A program made the position numbers and the translations under genes. Below, piece after piece: positions 36,148-44,821 of a stretch of DNA of 64,000 bases. The notes beneath the pieces were generated by a model. That model saw nothing but the letters and a program-made list of their open reading frames with translations. It was not told the DNA's origin and searched no databases. The stretch comes from Phycisphaerales bacterium (GTDB taxonomy: Bacteria > Planctomycetota > Phycisphaerae > Phycisphaerales > UBA1924): positions 62,001-126,000 of the forward strand of contig CANHCQ010000006.1 in the NCBI GenBank assembly GCA_947459215.1, read 5' to 3'. Within the stretch, counting starts at the first letter, position 1. Every line of letters starts with the position of its first letter.

Positions 36148-37473
36148 TCAGCGACGACCGCCGCCGCGGGATCCGCCACCGCCGCCGGTGGGGCGCGGCG
36201 CCTGTCCGCCGCCGGAGCGGCTGGTGTTGCCGCGGCTGCTGGCGTCGCGGGTGGAGTTGCCGCCCTGGACCCCGTTGAAGGCGCCGGATCCGCTGCGATC
36301 CGCGGCGCGATTCTGACTGGGTGCGGCCTCGCGCGTGGCGGGACGGTTGGCGTCGCGGTTGCCAGCGTCGCGATTGGCGGCGTCGCGGGTACCAGCTTCA
36401 CGGGTGCCGGCGGTATTGCCGGGAGCGCGGCCTTGGGCACCGGCGTCGCGGGTGGTGCCGCGGGACGTGTCGCCGAACGCGCCCTGGGGCGAGGATTCGC
36501 GGCCACGGAACTGTTCGCGGGATTGGGCGGCCTGAGCCCGGTCAACGCCGCCGTACTGCTGCGCCGTGGCGCGGTTGCTGTAAGGCACGCCCTGGCGGTG
36601 CTGGGGGTTGTGCTGCCACTGCCCCTGACCACCTTTGAAGTTCGCGTTGTTCTGGTTGAAGTTGTTCTGGTAGTTGTTGCGGTTGATCTGATTGTTGTAG
36701 TTGATGTTCTGGTTGACGTTGATGTTCACGTCGCGGTTGTTCCAGTTGCAGTTGCCCCAGGCATAGCCCCAGGCCACGCCGCAGGCGACGCCGACGCCGA
36801 AGGAGAGGACGTTGCTGGCGACGTAGCTCGGCGGGTAGTAGGGATACGGCGGGTAGGCGGGGTAGGGCCACGCGCCGTATACGACGGTGGGGTTGTACGT
36901 GGGGACGTAGACGACTTCGGTCTGGGCGGGCTGGATGACGATGGTCTGGGTCGTGGCGGAACCGGCGGGGGCCTGGTTCACGGTGACGGTCTGCTGTTGG
37001 TTGCTCTCGAGGTTGCCGGCGGACTTGGCCTTGGAGCGGAGACGCTGGACCGAGTCCATCACGTCCTTCTGCTGGCTGATGAAGGCGTCGCCGAGCTTGC
37101 TGGTGATGTCGAGCTTCTCGCTCATCATGCCCAGCACATCCGGGAAGTTGACCAGCGACTTCACGCTCGGGTCCCAGGTCTGCTGCTCGAGCGCTTTGGC
37201 GAGGGCGTCACCCTTGAGGGCGGCGTTGGCCTTCAGCCAGCGGTCGGCCTGCACGATCTCGAGCGGGTAGGTCGAGGCCATCAGCACCTGGGTGAGCAGG
37301 CTGTCGGGGTAGAGCGCGATCGGGGCGACCAGCTGGTCGAGCTGCTCGGGCGACAACTTGTCGGCCGGAGCGGCGGCCGCGGGCGATGTGGCCTGGGACG
37401 GAGACTGGGCCGGACTGAGCGTTGCGAACAGAGCAATAGTGCACGACGCGGCCAGCATGGAGTGCTTGAGCAA
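36148..37473 (-). CDS. DUF3300-family secreted protein with Asn- and Gly/Arg-rich tail
   Basis: A 441-residue exported protein. After a signal peptide, residues about 35-160 match DUF3300 (LDQLVAPIALYPDSLLTQVLMASTYPLEIVQADRW; FPDVLGMMSEKLD). Then come a strand region with VVYVPTYNPTVVYG and a short hydrophobic Tyr/Pro segment. The tail is first Asn-rich and then Arg/Gly/Asp-rich low-complexity. Start choice: TTG at 37473, because AGGAGG stands exactly 5 bases upstream; the ATG at 37458 is too far from it. TATACT at 37494-37499 is a likely -10. It precedes the DUF2950 gene. Confidence 0.85.
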   Translation of the reverse strand: MLKHSMLAASCTIALFATLSPAQSPSQATSPAAAAPADKLSPEQLDQLVAPIALYPDSLLTQVLMASTYPLEIVQADRWLKANAALKGDALAKALEQQTWDPSVKSLVNFPDVLGMMSEKLDITSKLGDAFISQQKDVMDSVQRLRSKAKSAGNLESNQQQTVTVNQAPAGSATTQTIVIQPAQTEVVYVPTYNPTVVYGAWPYPAYPPYPYYPPSYVASNVLSFGVGVACGVAWGYAWGNCNWNNRDVNINVNQNINYNNQINRNNYQNNFNQNNANFKGGQGQWQHNPQHRQGVPYSNRATAQQYGGVDRAQAAQSREQFRGRESSPQGAFGDTSRGTTRDAGAQGRAPGNTAGTREAGTRDAANRDAGNRDANRPATREAAPSQNRAADRSGSGAFNGVQGGNSTRDASSRGNTSRSGGGQAPRPTGGGGGSRGGGRR

Positions 37474-37493
37474 GGGGGCCTCCTGATCACCTG

Positions 37494-37499
37494 AGTATA
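37494..37499 (-). promoter_or_regulatory. -10 box TATACT for the DUF3300 gene
   Basis: Minus strand TATACT, followed by a short leader with AGGAGG and the TTG start. This gene uses a conventional leader, in contrast to the leaderless layout elsewhere. Confidence 0.6.
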
Positions 37500-37675
37500 C
37501 CAGAAAACGCCGATTCAGAACGGGTTTGCGTCGGCCGTGGCGAAGCCGCGGCACCCGGCGTTTCGGGGCCTGACGCGGCTGTGCGATGCCGATTGCACGC
37601 ACGTGCCGCGCGTATCACAACCGCGTCACGATCCGATCACGCGAGAGACCATCCGCTTACACCGCGGCGGGCTCA

Positions 37676-38875
37676 TCAGGACTTCGCGATCACCGCCACC
37701 GGCGGCTCCAGCGGCAGCATCCGTGCAAACCGCAGGTACGCGTCGTACTGGGCTCGGATCTCGGTTACCGAATCCCCGCTGAACTTCTCCGTGAACGCCC
37801 GCGCCACCTCGAACGCGCACACGTTCTCCAGCACCACGCTCGCCGCGCTCACCGCGCAGACATCGCTGCGTTCGTAGCTGCTCTGTTCGCTGGACTTGGT
37901 GTTGAGGTCCACGCTGGGCATCCCCCGCAAGAGCGTGGCGATCGGCTTCATCGTGCCGCGGACGACCACCGGCATGCCGTTGGTCATGCCGCCCTCGGTG
38001 CCGCCGGCGTTGTTGCTGTCGCGGACGAAGCCCAGATGGGCCTTGTCGCGCTGCTTCGCGTCGTAGCGGATCGGATCGTGCACCTGGTGCCCGGGCTTGA
38101 AGGCACAGTCCTTGCCCATGCCGATCTCCACGGCCTTGAACGCCTGAATGCCCATCACGGCATACGCCAGCCGCGCATCGAGCTTCGTCGTCCAGTCCAT
38201 GCACGAGCCCAGCCCGATGGGGCACCCGAAGATGTGGGCCTCGACCAGGCCGCCGACGGTGTCCTTGTCGATCTTGGCCTGCCGGATGATCTCGCACTGC
38301 CGCGTCGTCACGGCCTCATCCGGGCAATACGTCTCGCTCGCGTCGCGGATCTTCTTCAGGTCCTGCCAGTTGGCCTCCGTGACGCCAACACTCGTCTGCG
38401 CTTCGAGAATGCTGCGGACGAAGCCGAAGGCTTCGATGTTGAACTCGCGGAGCAGGCACCGAGCCAACGCTCCCGCGGCGACGCGGCTGGCGGTCTCTCG
38501 CGCGCTCGCTCGCTCCAGCGTCTCGCGGCAATCCGTCGTCAGCCACTTCACACTGCCAGCCAAATCGGCGTGACCGGGACGCGGGCGATACACCGGTGGC
38601 GTCTTCGCAAGGTCGTCCAGCCGCGAGTCGTTGTTCTTGATCACCATCGTCAGCGGCGCCGCGATGGTCCTCCCGCGCCGGACGCCGGTGAGGAACTCCA
38701 CCGTGTCCTGCTCGATGCGCTGGCGGCCGCCTCGGCCATAGCCGCCCTGGCGGCGTGCCAGCTCGGCGTTGATGAACTCGACGTCGATATCGAGCCCGGC
38801 GGGCAGGCCCGTGACGGTGATGACAAGCGCCGGGCCGTGCGATTCGCCGGCCGTCTGATAGTCGAGAACTGGCAT
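37676..38875 (-). CDS. aroC: Chorismate synthase
   Basis: Last enzyme of the shikimate pathway, forming chorismate with reduced FMN. The 399-residue product has all signatures: GESHGPALVITVTGLPAG at the start, RPGHADLAGSVKW, ERASARETASRVAAGALAR and DSNNAGGTEGGMTNG. The 18-base gap to the upstream gene contains a TATCCT hexamer 5 bases from the ATG, so aroC likely has its own promoter. Confidence 0.97.
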   Translation of the reverse strand: MPVLDYQTAGESHGPALVITVTGLPAGLDIDVEFINAELARRQGGYGRGGRQRIEQDTVEFLTGVRRGRTIAAPLTMVIKNNDSRLDDLAKTPPVYRPRPGHADLAGSVKWLTTDCRETLERASARETASRVAAGALARCLLREFNIEAFGFVRSILEAQTSVGVTEANWQDLKKIRDASETYCPDEAVTTRQCEIIRQAKIDKDTVGGLVEAHIFGCPIGLGSCMDWTTKLDARLAYAVMGIQAFKAVEIGMGKDCAFKPGHQVHDPIRYDAKQRDKAHLGFVRDSNNAGGTEGGMTNGMPVVVRGTMKPIATLLRGMPSVDLNTKSSEQSSYERSDVCAVSAASVVLENVCAFEVARAFTEKFSGDSVTEIRAQYDAYLRFARMLPLEPPVAVIAKS

Positions 38876-38880
38876 GGTGA

Positions 38881-38886
38881 AGGATA
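38881..38886 (-). promoter_or_regulatory. -10-like hexamer TATCCT, 5 nt before aroC
   Basis: Minus strand: TATCCT, TCACC, ATG at 38875. It lies inside an 18-base gap after the previous gene's stop. Confidence 0.5.
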
Positions 38887-38893
38887 GAGGCCG

Positions 38894-41188
38894 CTACTTG
38901 GGCGCGGGCGGGGCCGATGCTTCTGCCGCCTCAAGGGCGTCCTTGGCAAACGCCGGTACCAGAGCGCTCCAGATACTGGAATACGCGTCGGTCCAAGGCT
39001 TCATGCGGGGAACCGGAATCGCACGCCAGTGCCGGGCCGGGTTCGGCGATTCGCTGAAAGCGGCGATCATTGCAGCGGCCTCGGAGCGTCGCATGGCAAG
39101 CAGCCACGTGGAGGGGTATCGCCCGGTGGTGGCGCCCTCGTCGCGGGTCAGCAGGTCGTCGCGAGAAACGACGACCATCGGGTCGGGGTCGCCCGGCGTG
39201 TTCGTAGCGGCGACGGTGGCGCTGATGATCGGCCCGAGCGCCAGGTAGCGGCTGGACACATGGAAAGCGATCGCCCCGGCCGGCTTGAGCCGCTGGCGGT
39301 ACGTCGCAATCGCCTCGCGCGTAAGAAGGTGCAGAGGCACGGCATCGGAACTGAAAGCGTCGAGCGTGATCAGATCGAAGCGGCGCGATTCGCGGGCAAG
39401 GCTGGCCCGACCGTCGCCGAGCACGATATCGATCGTGCCCTGGGCATCGGCGAGGTAGGTGAAGAGGCCGGGATCGCGGGCGATGCCGACGACGGCCGGA
39501 TCGATCTCAAAGAACGTGAAGCGATCGCCGGATCGCGAATACGCCGCCGTCGTGCCGACACCAAGACCGACGATCGCGATGTCGGCGGGGCGACCCTCGA
39601 CTTGTGCGCGGCGCATGGCATCACCGAGCGGGCCATCTGGGTGGTAATAGCTCAGGGGCGTGCGCCGCAGTTCCTCGCGGTCGGACTGCATGCCGTGCGT
39701 CGTGCTGCCGTGGACGAGACGGGTGCGATCGCCGCTCTGATAGACCTCGTGGATACCGAAGAACGTGCGCTCGACATACAGCAACGCCCCGCCCTGCTGC
39801 CGGGCGCTGAGCATGGAATACACGAACGCGACCATGACCGCGAGGCCGAAGCGGATGAAGCGGCCCCGCAGCGGGATCGCGACCAGCACGCACGCGGCGA
39901 TGAGCGCGAGGAACTTCGACACCGGCACCGCGGCGTGCCCGATCGCGCCACGGGCTTCCAGCCACTGCACCGCGACAACCGCAAGCGTGGGAATCGCCAG
40001 TGCCGCGAGCACCGAATAGAGGAGCGACCGGCGATCGGTGGCCGCGTGTCGCGACGGGATCAGGCAGCATGCGGCAGCCACCGCGACCGGGTACTCCAAC
40101 GCCGCGTTGAAAAGCTTGGGCGCCAGCATCGCGTTGAACAGCCCGCCCGCCACGCCGCCCACCGCCAGCCAAAGGTAAAACTCGGTCAGTCCGGCGGCGG
40201 CGGGACGCGACGCGGCGAGCCGCGTGTGGCACATCAGCGCGCCAACAGCAAGCAGCAGCAAATGCACCGCGAAGACCAGTTCGTTCGGCAGCGCGGTGCC
40301 GGCGAATCGCACCTCGAGCAGGCTGAGCGCAACCGGCAGCAGCAGCACGCCCGCGAACTCCGGCCGCACACGGATGCGGCTAGAGAACGCGACAACGAAC
40401 GTGAGCAGATAGATCGAAAGAGGCAGCACCCAGAGCAGGGGCACGGGCGCGATGTCGGTCGTGATGGCGTGCGCCACGCTCAGCGACAGGCTCGAAGGCA
40501 CCGCGGCGAGGGCGATCCACAGCAGGCGCGTCGGCCAGGTGATCGGTGCGGCAGGCGGCACACTCGCGGACGGCGCGACCGTTGCCGTCCGCGCCCCGCC
40601 CCTCCACGCGAAGACGAAACAGAGCGCGGCGAGTGCGGCGAAGGCGTAGTAGCCGCGGCTGAACCACGCCGACTGCTCCGCGAGATCGAAGCGGGGTTCC
40701 AGAAAGAACGGGAAGCAGAGCAGGCCAACAAACGACCCGATGTTGCTCGCTGCGTAGAGAAAGTACGGGTCCTTCGCACGCCGGTGTGACGACGACGCGA
40801 ACCACGATTGCAGCAGCGGGCCGGTGGTGGTGAGCACAAAGAACGGCACGCCGGCGACCAGCGGCAGGAGCATCAGCAGCCACAGCGTCGGCGAATCACC
40901 GGCGCCGGGGGTGCCGATGACCTTCGGCAGGGCGATGGGGAGCATGATCGCACCGGCAGCGATGACGCCGGCATGGACCACACCCTGGGCCAGGCGCGGG
41001 AGCTTCTTGGTGACCAAATGGGAGTAGAAGTAGCCCAGGAGCAGCAGCGCCTGGAAGAACACCATGGTGGTGTTCCAGACGCTGGGCGAGCCGCCGAGAA
41101 TGGGCAGCACCAGCTTGGCCGCCATGGGCTGCACGAGGAAGAGCAGCGCGGCGGAGAGGAAGATGGCGAGGAGGTAGACGAGCAGCAC
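38894..41188 (-). CDS. Membrane-fused spermidine-synthase-like protein
   Basis: A 764-residue fusion. The N-terminal part (residues about 1-480) is an MFS-like membrane domain with about twelve spans. The C-terminal part is a methyltransferase-fold domain resembling polyamine aminopropyltransferase: IAIVGLGVGTTAAYS, FFEIDPAVVGIARDP, IVLGDGRASLA and FDLITLDAFSSDAVPLHLLT. Fused proteins of this type are widespread in bacteria; whether they make polyamines is unproven. The GTG at 41188 is 6 bases after TAGACT, within a 20-base gap after the pilin-like gene. Confidence 0.85.
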   Translation of the reverse strand: MLLVYLLAIFLSAALLFLVQPMAAKLVLPILGGSPSVWNTTMVFFQALLLLGYFYSHLVTKKLPRLAQGVVHAGVIAAGAIMLPIALPKVIGTPGAGDSPTLWLLMLLPLVAGVPFFVLTTTGPLLQSWFASSSHRRAKDPYFLYAASNIGSFVGLLCFPFFLEPRFDLAEQSAWFSRGYYAFAALAALCFVFAWRGGARTATVAPSASVPPAAPITWPTRLLWIALAAVPSSLSLSVAHAITTDIAPVPLLWVLPLSIYLLTFVVAFSSRIRVRPEFAGVLLLPVALSLLEVRFAGTALPNELVFAVHLLLLAVGALMCHTRLAASRPAAAGLTEFYLWLAVGGVAGGLFNAMLAPKLFNAALEYPVAVAAACCLIPSRHAATDRRSLLYSVLAALAIPTLAVVAVQWLEARGAIGHAAVPVSKFLALIAACVLVAIPLRGRFIRFGLAVMVAFVYSMLSARQQGGALLYVERTFFGIHEVYQSGDRTRLVHGSTTHGMQSDREELRRTPLSYYHPDGPLGDAMRRAQVEGRPADIAIVGLGVGTTAAYSRSGDRFTFFEIDPAVVGIARDPGLFTYLADAQGTIDIVLGDGRASLARESRRFDLITLDAFSSDAVPLHLLTREAIATYRQRLKPAGAIAFHVSSRYLALGPIISATVAATNTPGDPDPMVVVSRDDLLTRDEGATTGRYPSTWLLAMRRSEAAAMIAAFSESPNPARHWRAIPVPRMKPWTDAYSSIWSALVPAFAKDALEAAEASAPPAPK

Positions 41189-41194
41189 CTCCAG

Positions 41195-41200
41195 AGTCTA
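41195..41200 (-). promoter_or_regulatory. -10-like hexamer TAGACT, 6 nt before GTG 41188
   Basis: Minus strand: TAGACT, CTGGAG, GTG. Confidence 0.5.
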
Positions 41201-41208
41201 GTGACGAA

Positions 41209-41985
41209 CTACCGATCCCTGCCTCGCACACCAGACGCGGTCGTCTGAAAGGGAGAAGACTCCCATCGTGGCGCTCGCATCACGAACACGCCAATTCTTG
41301 ATCGTGACAACAACTCGGCGCTTCCGTCAGCAAACGCAGAGGTGATCGGACTGGGAGTGCCCCACCACTCAAGATGCTGCAAGTCGGTGCCGGCTTCGAT
41401 GACGCCAGCAAACGCATGCCACACATTCTCCTCAAATGTGAGAGTCTTCGCGCTTGGGAACGTGACGTTATCGATACGTTGAACGCGCGCTCCGCTCGAC
41501 TGAATCCAGTCCGCCGGGCGCAAGGCGGGGTTGAGATACCCCGGATCGATAATCGTGGCCGCGGTCAGACGAAAATCACGCGGCCGATCGAGGGCCATTT
41601 GCTTCGCAACGCTGTATGGCGACGCCGGACATCGCAGCGCCGGCGCGTCGGCCGCGAGACCGGAGAAACTCAGCCACGGCTCGGACCGAAACCAACGACG
41701 CGTCTGACCCTCGAACCGAGAGAATCCGATCGGCGTGTCCACGTACGCCGCGTCGTCGGGGAATCGCGAGAGAAAGCTCCCCTTATTCTCCCCGGTGTAG
41801 AGCAATACAAGCTTATTGACTTGAGCGGCGTTGGAGATGCACAGCAACCGACGGGCCTCGACCCGTGCTTGTCGAAGCGATGGAATCGCAAGTGCAAGCA
41901 GGATGCCGATGATCACGAGTACGCACAGACACTCGATGAGAGTCACTCCGTGGTTGTTCGATCGTGATGCAACAGCGTTGTTCAC
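41209..41985 (-). CDS. Prepilin-like protein with N-terminal methylation motif
   Basis: A 258-residue protein with a type IV prepilin leader: HG cleavage site after residue 13, Glu at +5 (VTLIE), then a hydrophobic stretch CLCVLVIIGILLALAIPSLRQA. The C-terminus contains FADGSAELL, resembling the DG motif of the large planctomycete pseudopilin-like families. These proteins are exported through type II/IV pilus machinery and anchored by the hydrophobic helix. Partner genes (prepilin peptidase, assembly ATPase) are not in the window. Confidence 0.85.
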   Translation of the reverse strand: MNNAVASRSNNHGVTLIECLCVLVIIGILLALAIPSLRQARVEARRLLCISNAAQVNKLVLLYTGENKGSFLSRFPDDAAYVDTPIGFSRFEGQTRRWFRSEPWLSFSGLAADAPALRCPASPYSVAKQMALDRPRDFRLTAATIIDPGYLNPALRPADWIQSSGARVQRIDNVTFPSAKTLTFEENVWHAFAGVIEAGTDLQHLEWWGTPSPITSAFADGSAELLSRSRIGVFVMRAPRWESSPFQTTASGVRGRDR

Positions 41986-42021
41986 ACGTTCTCCACAATA
42001 GCAGACGCACCAAAATCTTGC

Positions 42022-42057
42022 TTGACACGTTGCCTAGGGGGGGGGGGGGGGTATACA
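42022..42057 (+). promoter_or_regulatory. Promoter with a 15-G tract in its spacer
   Basis: TTGACA (42022-42027) and TATACA (42052-42057) stand in promoter order, separated by 24 bases that end in 15 consecutive G (42037-42051). A second reading uses TTGCCT (42030-42035) as -35 with 16 bases between. Either way the G-run is in the spacer, where length change would alter promoter strength. The ATG served is at 42099. Confidence 0.75.
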
Positions 42058-42098
42058 TCACGGAGACTCGGATGTCAAATCCGACGAGGAGGTGGATC

Positions 42099-42500
42099 AT
42101 GCGAACAGATGTACGTGACGCGTTGATTTTCGGCATCTTCGGCAGCCTCCTGGTCTTTCTGGGCGGCCAGAGCGGTGGCGGCGAAATGAATCCATGCAAC
42201 AAGAACGCATATCTCGGCGAAAAGCCGAAGTACTTCGGTCCGGATTGCACTTCCGGCGTACCTTGCGCGAGCGACACGTACTGGTTCGTTCGGGATCAGA
42301 ATGACATGTGCGGCCCGGGTACAGCGTACGAAGTGTGCCAGACCATGAAGGACCCGCTTGGCCCGTATACCTACACCGTCTATCGCGGTGGATCGTGTCT
42401 GAGCGGCCGATGTACCCCAGTGAACGCGATCGAGGTGAATCAAGTCGTGTACGATCTATGGCTGTTCTCGGCGCTGTATCCGTGCGGAGGCTGGCAGTGA
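42099..42500 (+). CDS. Small cysteine-rich membrane-anchored or secreted protein
   Basis: A 133-residue protein of unknown family. The N-terminus has a hydrophobic segment (residues about 8-24), so it is exported or anchored. The remainder holds eight Cys, consistent with disulfides outside the cytoplasm, and is rich in Tyr, Gly and Pro. A strong GAGGAGGT lies just upstream of ATG 42099; the ATG at 42072 lacks one. It is preceded by the poly-G promoter and overlaps the next gene (GTGA at 42497-42500). Function unknown. Confidence 0.7.
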   Translation: MRTDVRDALIFGIFGSLLVFLGGQSGGGEMNPCNKNAYLGEKPKYFGPDCTSGVPCASDTYWFVRDQNDMCGPGTAYEVCQTMKDPLGPYTYTVYRGGSCLSGRCTPVNAIEVNQVVYDLWLFSALYPCGGWQ

Positions 42501-43513
42501 ATCGACCCATCAGTCAGATATGCTGGCGGAGTCTGTGGGCTGTCGTCACTGCACCGCTCGCTCTGGCGGGACCGGTTCCGGCTCCAGTTGGCACATGGGC
42601 AAGCCAGTTTGAGCGCATCGAGTCAGCGTCGCTGATCTGGGACATGGATCGGCCGGTCGTCTCCGCAGACGAGCAGACCGTGACGATGCTCAGAGCGGAC
42701 GTCTTCATGTCGGTCCGATGGCCTGACGCCATGGACGTTCGCAAGTGTCGGAACCGTCAGCCGACGGATGCTCCCGCCGTGGCGACCGATCCGTTCCGGG
42801 AGCGAATGGTCTTTACCGGAAGCGGCGAACTGTTGTTGTTTATGGCGCAAGGGTCGGTCAAGACGGTCGAACGACACACCGCGGCGCTCGACATGGCGGT
42901 GGATCGATCGACGTTCCTCGATGCCGCACCGCTCTTCGCGGGCAAGTGGCTCGCCGCGGTCGGCCTTCCGCAGCAGACAGCGAAGGTACGAGACGTTGGT
43001 TCGGATGGGTTTGAGATTTCGATCGGATCGACAGGAATCACGCTGCATCTCCGGACTGACGCTCGTTCGGGACGCCTCGTCCTGGGCAAGGTCACATTCC
43101 ATGAAGGATCCGGCACTCTTCTGTTTCAGCACGAGTACTCCGATTTTCGTCCGGTGACGGGTTGCGATGCGATCATCGGCTTTCGCCGACGCGTGACCTT
43201 CGAGCCCGCGATGATGCCTCCGAAAGGAGAAGGACCTGAGATTCCTCGCGTGCGCGACGATGTGCTTATCGAAGCCGCTGTCGTCCCGCGGCTGCCCAAT
43301 GGTGCGTTTCAAGTTTCAACCGCCGGGTTCCAGGAGAAGGGCCTTCGGCGCGGAGAGGGCCAGCAACAATTGCAACCCCAGATTGAGCCGCGGATCGCTC
43401 CAACGCCACCAAAGCGTTCGAGCCTGCTCGGCCCGTCGCTGACAAGCTTCGGAATCGCCTGTCTGCTTGCCGGGGGCCTTTTGGTGGCAAGACGGCTGAT
43501 TTATAACCGCTAG
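42497..43513 (+). CDS. Exported protein with C-terminal membrane anchor
   Basis: A 338-residue protein of unknown family. The signal-peptide-like N-terminus (residues about 8-27) is followed by a beta-rich exterior domain with a few Cys, then a Gln/Pro-rich stalk. A C-terminal membrane segment (LTSFGIACLLAGGLLVARRL) ends in positive residues, so the bulk lies outside. The GTG start overlaps the previous stop and has GGAGG at 42486-42490, so both are translated together and share the poly-G promoter. GC at third positions is lower than in the neighbours, which hints at acquisition. Confidence 0.65.
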   Translation: MNRPISQICWRSLWAVVTAPLALAGPVPAPVGTWASQFERIESASLIWDMDRPVVSADEQTVTMLRADVFMSVRWPDAMDVRKCRNRQPTDAPAVATDPFRERMVFTGSGELLLFMAQGSVKTVERHTAALDMAVDRSTFLDAAPLFAGKWLAAVGLPQQTAKVRDVGSDGFEISIGSTGITLHLRTDARSGRLVLGKVTFHEGSGTLLFQHEYSDFRPVTGCDAIIGFRRRVTFEPAMMPPKGEGPEIPRVRDDVLIEAAVVPRLPNGAFQVSTAGFQEKGLRRGEGQQQLQPQIEPRIAPTPPKRSSLLGPSLTSFGIACLLAGGLLVARRLIYNR

Positions 43514-43537
43514 CGTGCGACGTGCATTCAATAGGTT

Positions 43538-44284
43538 GTGACAAAGCACGGACGCTTCGACGCCATCATCTGCGACATCGACGGCTGCCTCGGGCCCGAG
43601 AGCCATCATCCACTCGACGCCGCGGCCCTCGCGAAGATCGCGACCCACAACAAGGCCGCGTGCGAAAAGCGGGATCGACCGATCGTCGCCCTCGCCAGCG
43701 GCCGCCCGTTCCCCTTTGTCGAGTGCCTCTGCCGCCTCACCGCCAACACGCTGGTGCCCTGCGTCGCCGAGAACGGCGTGTGGCTCTACGACCCCCGCGA
43801 CGGCGCGTTCCTGATCGACCCGGCGATCACGCCCACGCACACCGCCGCGGTCCGCGGATTGATCGCGTGGATGGAGAAGGACCTGTTCCCGACCGGCGTG
43901 GTGATGCAGCCGGGCAAAGCCGCGAGCGCGTCGATCTATCACGATGACACGGCGTACCTGATGTCGCTGATCCCGGTGCTGGAAGACCGCTGCCGGCGCG
44001 AGGGCTGGCCGATCCGCGTGAGCCACACGGTGCGGTGGATCAACCTCGACCTGGCGCACGTCAGCAAAGCAACAGGGATCGCACGCTTGATCGAGCGCAC
44101 GGGCTTCACCAAAGAGCGGCTGGCGGGCGTGGGTGATTCGCTGTCAGACCTGGCGATCGCCGAGCGGGTGGCGTACTTCGCGGTGCCGCGGAACGCGGAC
44201 GAGAGGCTGAAGCCGCACGCGCAGTACGTCTCGCCGCTGGAAGAGATCGAGGGGGTGTTGGAGATTTTGGAACGTGTGGGATGA
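43538..44284 (+). CDS. HAD phosphatase, IIB subclass
   Basis: A 248-residue soluble HAD enzyme. Motif I is DAIICDIDGCLGPE, motif II is VALASGRPFPFVE, and motif IV is GVGDSLSDLAIAERVAYFAVPRNAD, with a small alpha/beta cap. It resembles phosphoglycolate or sugar phosphatases of the Cof/MPGP group. Start GTG at 43538. The substrate is unknown. Confidence 0.83.
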   Translation: MTKHGRFDAIICDIDGCLGPESHHPLDAAALAKIATHNKAACEKRDRPIVALASGRPFPFVECLCRLTANTLVPCVAENGVWLYDPRDGAFLIDPAITPTHTAAVRGLIAWMEKDLFPTGVVMQPGKAASASIYHDDTAYLMSLIPVLEDRCRREGWPIRVSHTVRWINLDLAHVSKATGIARLIERTGFTKERLAGVGDSLSDLAIAERVAYFAVPRNADERLKPHAQYVSPLEEIEGVLEILERVG

Positions 44285-44303
44285 TTGCGGTTGGGTGCCG
44301 CGT

Positions 44304-44663
44304 TCATGCGCGGTCGACGCCGGTCTTTTCGCTGGGCGGGCTGAAGAGGTCGAGGATGATGGTGTCCTCGAGTGCCGCGGCGGAGTGCGGGACGTTGGCG
44401 GGCAGATACAGCACTTCCCCGCCGCGGACTTCGACTTCGCGGTGCGTTGGCGAGCCCTCGGCACCGAGGCCGAAGCACATGTGGCCGGAGAGCACGACCG
44501 CGAACTGCTCGTTGGTGTGCTGGTGCGAGGGCACGAAGAAACCCTTGGCGAGACGGACGCGGGAGAGCATCATCTGCTCGCCGATGATCCGCTGCCGCTC
44601 GATGTTCGCCATGGGCGCGTCGGTGGGGAGTTCGGACCAGGAATAGCGGCGTGCGTCGGGCAT
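44304..44663 (-). CDS. Cupin-domain protein
   Basis: A 119-residue single cupin barrel. Motif 1 is FFVPSHQHTNEQFAVVLSGHMCFGLG (His-x-His and Glu metal ligands) and motif 2 is LYLPANVPHSAAAL (His). It probably binds a divalent metal and may be an isomerase, dioxygenase or sensor. CGGAG precedes the ATG at 44663. It is convergent with the HAD gene. Confidence 0.87.
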   Translation of the reverse strand: MPDARRYSWSELPTDAPMANIERQRIIGEQMMLSRVRLAKGFFVPSHQHTNEQFAVVLSGHMCFGLGAEGSPTHREVEVRGGEVLYLPANVPHSAAALEDTIILDLFSPPSEKTGVDRA

Positions 44664-44778
44664 GGAATGGCTCCGGCCCACCCCTGATTCGCGTCACCTG
44701 TATTGGGAGCGACCCGCAACACGTTGCAGAATCTTGTGTCGCTGCCGCTCAGTCCGCGGTCTCACCCCCCGCGCTATC

Positions 44779-44805
44779 CCCCACTGCCCCACTGCCCCAC
44801 TTCCG
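44779..44805 (+). repeat. Family C word repeat, single pyrimidine arm
   Basis: CCCCACTGCCCCACTGCCCC words, directly upstream of the trpG hexamer and GTG. Confidence 0.7.
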
Positions 44806-44810
44806 CCTCA

Positions 44811-44816
44811 TACTCT
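44811..44816 (+). promoter_or_regulatory. -10-like hexamer TACTCT, 5 nt before trpG
   Basis: TACTCT, TCAAC, GTG at 44822. There is no ribosome-binding site. Confidence 0.5.
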
Positions 44817-44821
44817 TCAAC

